Below are positions 57,401-64,000 of a stretch of 64,000 nt of DNA, piece after piece. Below the pieces are notes generated by a model, which made no database searches, was not told the DNA's origin, and saw nothing but the letters and a program-made list of their open reading frames with translations. The translations under genes were made by a program, and so were the position numbers. Source of the stretch: Avena insularis (taxonomy: Eukaryota; Streptophyta; Magnoliopsida; Poales; Poaceae); NCBI GenBank assembly GCA_023614405.1, contig CM042685.1:234091661-234155660 (forward strand). The letters run 5' to 3'. The first letter of the stretch is position 1, and each line of letters starts with the position of its first letter.

Positions 57401-58265
57401 AGATTCAGCTTATTCTTATGAGACATTTTCTTAGCTTTTTACGATGTCTTGTATTCCACAAACTCAGCCGTAATGGTTTTATCTTCTCAAACTGAATATT
57501 CTTGAAATCGGGAGTCTTCTCTTTCACGACATAGTCAAGGTGCAATCTTTTCTTCCAGTTGGTGAAACACTGGGCCATCTTCTTCAAATCCCACTCCCTG
57601 ACCTTAGCCTCCATGGCTCTCCCATGTTCTAAGGCGTCCTCAACTGGATCCTCCGCATTTGGATCCAGCTCTATCTTCGGTAGTTTGAAATTAACCATGA
57701 GCCTCTTCCACAAGAAATCTTTGGCGTGGTTAGGGACAAATAAACATGTTCCCTCTTCATCCGCATTAGCAGGCCTATTCCAATTTCTAATGGTGATCGG
57801 ATTAAGTCCCTAACGATTACTCCGCATTGTGCCACAAATTTGTTTGCGACATAACTTCGGAATGGTTTGCCCTTTTCTTGACATCTTCGATCCTGAACCT
57901 CTCATGGTCTTGCAACTTTTTGGTTGGGCCTCGTCTGCTCTTTTCAGTAGATTTGTTCGATCCGGAGGGCTAAAATAAGAAAGATCGTCGTTACTATTTC
58001 TATATAGATAGCAGATGATTAATTAATGAATTAATTATATTACATGCACCTCGCCGGAGCGGTCGTCTTCTCGATTACACAAGGCATCGCCTTCTCCCTC
58101 GCGGAAGGCAACACCTTCAACCTCAAACAAGTCGTCTATTCCGGTAAAAAGAGGATCACCTTCACCGAAGTTGTTCAGAAACGTTGATACATCTAAATTT
58201 TATTCCCCGCGGATCACACCTTGGATCAACTCTTCCTTTTCTTCGTCTATGACGTGTGGGTCCAT
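54487..58265 (-). pseudogene. C1 Transposase_24/Ulp1-protease gene, multi-exon, broken
   Basis: Begins MDPHVIDEEKEELIQG at 58265, stop TAA at 58202-58200, same frame continuing NNFGEGDPLFTGIDDLFEV. Next parts: VIVRDLIPITIRNWNRPA and LWKRLMVNFKLP (about 57830-57690), 57713-57405, ERARNWFYGHG near 57270, and GDFIPDRENDELTLALGN at 57160, together a Transposase_24 (PF03004)-type region. A Pro/Lys-rich linker follows (56500-55900). The C-terminal cysteine-protease domain has splice-bounded exons: 55831-55523 (RRLHNWYMHATKAGANWIVL), 55442-55269, 55187-55077 (FHYILL with catalytic His; DSK with catalytic Asp), 54978-54909, 54794 to about 54707 (NNLCGYYVCEFIR with catalytic Cys) and 54618-54487. Such fusions accompany TNP2 in grass CACTA elements. 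Broken by several stops and frame shifts. Confidence 0.8.
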
Positions 58266-58289
58266 ATTTTTTGCATAGGTGGAAAAACG

Positions 58290-59870
58290 AATAAGTCAAA
58301 GCGGCTAAGGGAGAAAGTTAGGTACGGTGTTGAGAGATATAAACCCTAATTAAGAGAAACCCTAATATATACATACACAATAATAAAAATGAAGAGAAAC
58401 CCTAAACCCTAAACCTAGCTACAAAAAGGAAACTGTGTAGTAGATAGGTAACTCTAGCTAAAATCAACTAAAATCAATATTCCGGAGTTCCGAGGGGTGT
58501 AAAACCTAGTTCGGAGAAACCTCGGATGCATATGAGGGGGAACATGAGTATAAGGCTACAAAAGGGAAACTATCCAGCAGATAGGTAACACTAGATACTA
58601 ACAAAATACCATATTGGAATCGATTTAAGAGGGTTCAGAATGCCCTGGCGAAGGCACATCGTCGAACCCACATGCACCTAAGGGGTATTAATGATTCCTT
58701 ATCTAAGATAGGGCTTTTAAGTTGCTTGACAATGTGAATCGGTCCGGGCTACCCACGGTGGACCGAGCAAATAAGACCAATAATACCAAACTAATTAATA
58801 AACCTAATAATACCTAACTAATAATAAACCTAATAATCCAAACACCGAAGAGAAAGGGAAACAATCAACACATGGCATCGATGCAATGCTCAAGCAAGTA
58901 TGATGATATGACAAGTTAATTTGCATTGGAATGAAACCCTAAGACATGCTCGACGATTTAATCGGGGTTCCGAGGGGTGAAAACCCTAACTCGGGGAAAC
59001 TCCGGAACATATGAGAGGGGTGCATTTGTTCTTCTAATTATACTTGTCATTTAAGTTGTTGAACAATGCATGATTATAGGTTAAATAGATAGGTTTCATT
59101 TTTCTGAAAACAATTTGATATATTATTTGTATTTTTCTGACTTATAAACAATAAGTTATTGATTTTACAATATTAAATCATTTTCTAGAATTAAAAACAA
59201 AAAGGCAAATAGTTTTTACACCGGGGCGATCCCTAGCCAGTGAGACTGACAGAAGGGCCCCAGTGCCAACTCAGCCTCCACGCAAGCAAGCAGGACCCAC
59301 CAAAGCTTTGACCGTGCTGACCCCGCCCGCTGATGTCAGCAGGACGTCAGCGTGATGTCATTACCGGGGATCAGCCCCAGATCGTCGAAGGGGAGGGAGC
59401 TGGAGCGCGGGCGGAGCAGCGGGAGCGGGTGCGATGGATGCGGGCTAGCGTACCCAGACGTTTCGTAGCGGCGCCTTCCGCTCATTGGTCGAAGAGGAAG
59501 AGAGCCGACGGCCGACGGCGGTGGCTTCAGGTCTTTGGCACGGCAGCGATACAAAGAGGAAGAGGAAGAATGGAGAGGACTGTGAGGTCGAGGGGCTCAC
59601 CACGGAGGCGGTGGAGGGGTCAGCTCGACCAAGCGAGCTCGGACGTGGACGGAATCGCTGAGAACAGCGGTGACCAGACTTCGGGGAGGAGCTCCTGATT
59701 GCGGTGGTTACGGGCACCCTTCGTCGATTCTGTTGGAGGGGAGGCGATTCCTGGCGAGGCGGGCAGAGGCGGCGCGGTAGGGGCGTGGTGGCGGGCGGGG
59801 ACGACTGGCGTCGCTTCAGAGCCTGTGCGCGAGAAGATTGTGAGACGGGAAAGAAGAAGAGGAGGAGCAC
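58290..59870 (-). mobile_element. Tekay-like LTR fragment inside C1
   Basis: Minus-strand reading parallels part of the T2 LTR (about 10150-11300): a GC-rich island, TGACATCA-type words, then AACTTGTCATATCATC, GAGCATTGCA and ATGCCATGTGTT in the same order. Both ends are truncated. A direct repeat (TTCCGAGGGGTG... near 58484 and 58970) lies inside. ORFs on either strand in the GC island (for example 59333-59698) lack recognisable domains. Confidence 0.5.
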
Positions 59871-59874
59871 CCAA

Positions 59875-60060
59875 TTATAACCAAAGGGCCTTTAGTCCCG
59901 GTTGGTGGCTCCAACCGGGACTAAAGGGTCATACGTCCCGATTGGAGCCACCAACCGGGACGTATACTCCAATTTTTTCAGCAGACCAAGGGTTGGCGCG
60001 CGCAGGGGTCTTTAGTCCCGGTTGGTAGCTCCAACCGGGACATATGACCCTGTTTTTAAA
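59875..60060. repeat. Internal cluster of CACTA subterminal repeats
   Basis: GGCCTTTAGTCCCGGTTGGT, CTCCAACCGGGACTAAAGGG and GTCCCGATTGGAGCCACC alternate as inverted pairs, able to form long stems. No CACTA/TAGTG terminus was found beside them. Confidence 0.8.
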
Positions 60061-60139
60061 AAAATTCAGGAATTTTCTCTCTGTTCCCGCCTTATTTTTT
60101 ATTTTGGGTTTAAATTTGTAATGTTTTTTAAATGATAAT

Positions 60140-60690
60140 TACTTTGCAATTTAGAAAAACTTTAAACATAAAAAGTGTTTGAATTTGAATAACTAATTCG
60201 AAACCATTTTCTGTTTTTAAAAATAATTAATGTAACCATTTAAACTATGAACCATTTAAAATTAAAAATGAATTAACTTATATTTTTTGAATATTAATTT
60301 GGAATTTAGAAAAACTTTAAACATAAAAAGTGTTTGGATTTGAATAACTAATTCAAAACCATTTTCTTTTTTTAAAAAGTAATTAATGTAACCATTTAAA
60401 ACTAAAAATTAATTAACTTATTTTTTTGAATATTAATTTGGAAAAACTTTAAACATAAAAAGTGTTTGAATTTGAATAATAATTCAAAACCATTTTCTGT
60501 TTTTAAAAATAATTAATGTAACCATTAAAACTATGAACCATTTAAAATTAAAAATGAATTAACTTATATTTTTTGAATATTAATTTGGAATTTAGAAAAA
60601 CTTTAAACATAAAAAGTGTTTGGATTTGAATAAGTAATTCAAAACCATTTTTTGTTTTTAATTTGGATTTGAATTAAATTATATTTTTTA
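60140..60690 (+). repeat. AT-rich tandem repeat, unit about 150 bp, four copies
   Basis: Copies begin at the AGAAAAACTTTAAACATAAA-like motif near 60151, 60305, 60440 and 60592, each followed by GTGTTTGGATTTGAATAA and AACCATTTTCTGTTTTTAA. Confidence 0.85.
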
Positions 60691-60896
60691 TATATTAATG
60701 GGCGGAAAAAAAAGGACGGAAAATAATGGGCGGAAAGAAAATTTGATTAGGATAGAACTGGAATTAAAGTACATAACGCAACTAACACAAAGTTACATAG
60801 AAGAACTGAAAATTAAGATACATGGCCAGATTAAGCCACAATCGGCCGAACTTGTTTTGCAATGTTGGAATGATTCAGTCATGCTCCTGCCTACAC

Positions 60897-61418
60897 CTAT
60901 AATACTCGCCCTTTGTGGTAAATTACTGCCATGCCGTCGTCGCTGTCGTCGTCGGGGTCGCCGTAGTTGAACCTTGAAGACTGAGTACGAGTGGGTTGGA
61001 CTTGAGGGTAGCGCAGGCGGGGGCTAGAGTTGGTGGTCGTGTCGTAGGCCATGATGCTCTAGAGAGTCCGGTCGTGCCACCACAGCCGACGGCCGGCCTC
61101 GTTGAAGTTAGGAGGAGGTGGGCCGTCCTCCACGTGCCTGGCGAGCGCCCTCTCACGCCGATCCACGAAAAAGGCTTCCCAAGTCGGGAAATAGTCGGGA
61201 TTCCATCTGGGATTCCTCCGCTGCTCCGGCGTGAGCTCGAAGTAGTAGTGGTTCGTGATGGCCATCCGACGCGCCACACCTAGAGGGACAGGAGGAACCG
61301 GCACGCCTCCGGCGCTCAGCATCCAGCCAATGGGGACACAGTAGCCCGGCGGGGAGGGGTAGTTTGAGGCGCAAAGCGCCTCCGCCTCCCTGGGAGTTAG
61401 TGCTACGATGGAAGTCAT
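60897..61418 (-). pseudogene. Small uncharacterised grass gene inside C1
   Basis: Frame from ATG at 61418 to TAG at 60899-60897, 173 codons plus stop, interrupted by one TAG (61061-61059). N-terminus MTSIVALTPREAEALCASNY, then a Pro/Gly/Val-rich stretch, ITNHYYFELTPEQRRNPRW, FPTWEAFFVDRRERALARHV, NEAGRRLWWHDRTL, and after the TAG SIMAYDTTTNSSPRLRYPQV and an acidic end FNYGDPDDDSDDG. I recognise this motif set from uncharacterised proteins common in wheat and other grasses; no function is known to me. It may be part of the CACTA family or a captured host gene. Confidence 0.5.
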
Positions 61419-61484
61419 GGGAAAGAGTGATGAGGTTGCAGATATGAGTCTAGAGATGTGCAATAACAATGGAGGCCAACCCTA

Positions 61485-61497
61485 CATATATATATAG
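61485..61497 (-). promoter_or_regulatory. TATA box of the 60897-61418 gene
   Basis: An alternating TATATATATA run on the minus strand about 70 bases upstream of the ATG; upstream lies a repeat of GGCGGGAAGAAAT units (61500-61610). Confidence 0.45.
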
Positions 61498-61610
61498 TGA
61501 GAAATGGCAGGAAGATAACTGGAGGGAAGAACTGGCAGGAAGAACCGGCAGGAAAAACTAGCGGGAAGAAATGGCGGGAAGAAATGGCGGGAAAAAATGG
61601 CGGGAAAAAC

Positions 61611-62552
61611 CGGACCCACTTCCTGCCGATTCGGCAGACATTTGTCCTTTTTACCCGGGATGGATGAAAAGGTTTGAGATGTCCCGGTTGGGAGATAGTC
61701 CATGTAAGGTGGTCTAGTATTTTAGGAAAATAAGACGGTAGCATTCTGAAACGGCATTTTGGTGGTTACTTCACAAAACGGCCCGTTTTTTGCGCTCGGA
61801 AAATGGAAAAGGGCTTTTCCGTGCGACAAAAAGGAAAACTTCCTCCTGCAACATTATTCTCCATACCAATGTCCACACACATGCATAATATGGGCACAAC
61901 ATCACAAACTATGCCGTGATTCAGCACATAACATCGGTCATTTGGACCGAAAGCCATGAAACCTCGAACATGATAGGTCATTTTGTGAAGGTTTTTTCGA
62001 AACATAATCAATATACCAAGTCTGGTATTTTTCCTTTCAACTATGTAACATAATATGATACCACGCGGAGGATTTTCATTATTCGGATTTTTTTTGAATT
62101 TATTATGCCCGTTTTGAATTATCTGAATTTTTAACTATGGTCGAACCGGTGTGCATGAAGATAGGGGACGAGCATCATTAGAACTTGCATTGGATCTCTG
62201 AAGAAACCACATATTGCGAGTCTAAATATGATTTTTTTTTAAAAATCACGGGCGATAGATCATGTACCTGTAGTACAAACCGGACCCACTTCCTGCCGAT
62301 TCGGCAGACATTTGTCCTTTTTACCCGGGATGGACGAAAAGGTTTGAGATGTCCCGACTGGGAGATAGTCCATGTAAGGTGGTCTAGTATTTTAGTAAAA
62401 TGGGACGGTAGCATTCTGAAACGGCATTTTGGTGGTTACTTCACAAAACGACCCTTTTTTGAAACATGATCAATATACCAAGTCTGGTATTTTTCCTTTC
62501 AACTATGTAACATAATATGACACCACGCGAAGGATTTTCATTGTTCGGATTG
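61611..62552 (+). repeat. Direct duplication with internal deletion
   Basis: CGGACCCACTTCCTGCCGAT through CACAAAACG (61611-61787) recurs at 62280-62452. The following CAATATACCAAGTCTGGTAT block (62009-62090) recurs at 62469-62550. The second copy lacks about 200 bases found between them in the first. Confidence 0.85.
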
Positions 62553-62838
62553 TTCTAAAAATGGGACGGTAGCATTCTGAAACAAGATTTTCATTGTCGA
62601 CACCACGCGGAGGGATTTTGGCAGGCTGGGCCAGGCAGCACTAATGATAGGGGTGAGTGTCGATATTATGTCGTGCGGCGTGTACCTTGTCCCGGATGGT
62701 GTCACCAACTGGGAATAAAGATGAACGTATAGTCCCGGTTGGAGACACCAACTGGGACAAAACACGAGTCAGCACTAATAATAGGGGTGAGTGTCGACAT
62801 TATTTCGTAAGTGTCGACACTATGCCGAGCTGCTTGTA

Positions 62839-62849
62839 CTATAAATAGG
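62839..62849 (+). promoter_or_regulatory. TATA box upstream of the hairpin array
   Basis: CTATAAATAGG; a start about 30 bases downstream would lie at about 62870-62880, just before the first hairpin unit at 62891. Confidence 0.5.
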
Positions 62850-62890
62850 CATCCTTGTAGTCGATCCTCCGGCTAGTTTGAGGCATCTCC

Positions 62891-63325
62891 AAGATGGTTT
62901 TCGAGAGCGAGGACACCACTACGGCGATTTGAGGAGATGCCGGAGCCAGATCCTCCGGCATCTCAGAAACTGGTCATAGAGGCACTCCTAATATGTGAAA
63001 TTAGTTAGCTCAGGCGTATTGATCTAGTTAGAAGTTACAAGCTGCAAGATGGTTTTCGAGGCGAGGACACCACTACGGCCAGTTTGGGAGATGCAAGCGG
63101 AGCCCAGTCCTCCGGCATCTCCGAGAAACTGGTCATAGAGGCACTCCCTAATATGTGAAATTAGTTAGCTCCTAGGTCTATTGATCTAGTTAGAGAAGTT
63201 ACAAGCTGCAAGATGGTTTTCGAGAGCAGGGACACCTCTACGACCAGTTTCAGGGAGATGCCGCCGGATCCCTGTCCTCTGGCATCTCCAAGAAACTGGT
63301 CATAGAGGCACTCCCTAATATGTGA
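62891..63325 (+). repeat. Three tandem units, each with a hairpin of about 21-bp arms
   Basis: Units start at AAGATGGTTTTCGAG at 62891, 63046 and 63210. Each holds CCAGTTT...GGAGATGCC facing GGCATCTCC...GAAACTGGTC with a loop of about 6-25 bases depending on the unit. In unit 3 arms 63242-63262 and 63281-63301 pair at all but about two positions. No protein frame spans the array. Confidence 0.85.
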
Positions 63326-63379
63326 CCGTGCACGTTTGGAGATCAGATCTTAATGGTAAGTATGAATCGGACAACTTCT

Positions 63380-63535
63380 TCATAGTCCCGGTCCAGCCAC
63401 AAACAGGACTAACACTCAAGTCATTTATTAATATTAAAAACTGAGACTACAAAACCGGGACTAAAGGCCCCCCTATATATAGTCCCGGTCAAGCCACAAA
63501 CCGTGAAAGATATCCTTGGGTCAAGCCACAAACCG
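63380..63535. repeat. CACTA subterminal-type repeats
   Basis: ATAGTCCCGGTCCAGCCACA, ACCGGGACTAAAGGCCC and ATAGTCCCGGTCAAGCCACA occur between the hairpin array and the transposase. Confidence 0.7.
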
Positions 63536-63595
63536 CGAAAGACATGAACTAGAGTTACATAATATGAGCATGAACTTCTTGGCATATGCCCTTCC

Positions 63596-64000
63596 TTATG
63601 ATCGCTTCAGATGTAACCATGGAGCATATTCTTTACTTAACGGAATGCTTGGGTCAGTTTTCACTGTGAAGGGCAGAATTTCATCAAACTTATTATAATC
63701 TTCTGACATGTTTGTCTTGTCCTCGATTCCCACGATGTTTCTTTTCCCTGAAAGAACTATGTGACGCTTTGGCTCATCATATGATGTATTCGTTTGCATA
63801 TTTTTTTCTTTTTATCGGTCTGGAGGACATGTCCTTCACATAGAAAACCTGAGACACATCATTGGCTAGGACGAATGGTTCATCTCTATAACCAAGATTG
63901 TTGAGATCCACTGTTGTCATTCCGTACAACTGGTCTCTCTTTACCCCTTCCCCATTCAGGTTGACCCATTTGTAGCGAAACAAAGGGACCTTAAAAGAGA
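63596..64000 (-). pseudogene. C1 TNP2-type transposase C-terminus, frameshifted, cut by edge
   Basis: Minus-strand FRYKWVNLNGEGVKRDQLYG, then TTVDLNNLGYRDEPFVLAND and SQVFYVKDMSSRPIKRK (63983-63777) form the DUF4216-type C-terminal block of CACTA transposases. The frame changes in 63777-63799 and continues NTSYDEPKRHIVLSGKRNIV, then DMSEDYN-like MSEDYNKFDEILPF and a stop at 63596. The catalytic part would lie right of the window. The transposase cuts at CACTA ends. Confidence 0.85.

Larger units (their letters stand above)
54015..64000 (-). mobile_element. C1: CACTA element, runs off the right edge
   Basis: The left terminus CACTAGTGCAGAG is followed by inverted and direct copies of TTTAGTCCCGGTTGG, the subterminal repeat of a very common Triticeae CACTA group. 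Two CACTA-type genes lie on the minus strand: a TNP2-type transposase C-terminus at 64000-63596 and a Transposase_24/Ulp1 gene at 58265-54487. Extra clusters of the subterminal repeat (59880-60055, 62680-62760, 63380-63500) and foreign pieces between suggest nested or rearranged copies. The opposite terminus is not in the window. Confidence 0.85.

Noticed and set aside
59333..59698. 121-codon plus ORF with Arg-rich product
   Set aside because: Sits in a GC-rich Tekay-LTR-like fragment with equally long frames on the other strand; composition explains it.

Overview
The window reads as intergenic DNA from a large grass genome, most likely Triticeae (wheat, barley or Aegilops type). Almost every base belongs to a transposable element of a kind typical of that tribe: BARE/Angela-like copia LTRs opening TGTTGGAGATATGCCC, Tekay/Del-like gypsy elements with LTRs of about 3 kb opening TGTAACA, Tat-lineage gypsy elements with two RNase H domains and an antisense extra gene, a LINE 3' end with a zf-RVT domain, a Mutator-like TIR element and a CACTA element. 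No tRNA, rRNA or CRISPR was found. No intact cellular gene is visible; two gene-like units (21563-26945 and 60897-61418) lie inside DNA transposons and both carry stops.

Layout. T1 (1-6612, minus) is a Tekay-like gypsy element with 5' LTR, tRNA-Met PBS, an upstream extra ORF and a broken gag-protease. It sits in K1 (6613-9159, plus), the 3' end of a copia element. K1 sits in T2 (9160-12868, plus), the 3' end of another Tekay/Del element. T2 sits in H1 (12869-13908), an Athila-like LTR piece. H1 sits in R1 (13909-17888), the 3' end of a Tat element. R1 abuts L1, a LINE 3' end (17889-18631, resuming at 29079), which is split by M1, a 10.4-kb Mutator-like element (18632-29078). M1 carries an uncharacterised zinc-finger-like gene and holds two solo LTRs, each with a perfect 5-bp duplication (GTAAT and GCCCC). 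Then comes R2 (about 29126-36954 and 50108-51056, minus), a Tat element interrupted by R3 (36955-50107, plus), a complete 13.15-kb Tat element with both LTRs and a perfect GCGAA duplication. K2 (51057-54014, minus) holds a broken copia gag. C1 (54015 to the right edge, minus) is a CACTA element with a Transposase_24/Ulp1-protease gene, tandem repeats, a small captured-looking gene and the C-terminal end of the TNP2-type transposase.

How the parts relate. The left part looks like the closing half of a deep nest: each element to the right is the host of the one to its left, and the missing 5' or 3' halves should lie left of the window in reverse order. R3 encodes gag, protease, reverse transcriptase, RNase H, a second archaeal-type RNase H and integrase on the plus strand, plus an antisense multi-exon gene between pol and the 3' LTR. 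All its frames carry stops or shifts, so it is dead or needs help in trans.

Most notable: R3 carries two homologous gag segments; short purine-rich motifs resembling the R1/R3 polypurine tracts recur in tandem inside those elements; a TATA box is followed by three tandem about 160-bp units with hairpins inside the CACTA element; and a Mutator-like element appears to carry a plant gene that still looks spliceable around a 4.36-kb solo LTR in its intron. Family names come from memory of motifs; no database search was run.
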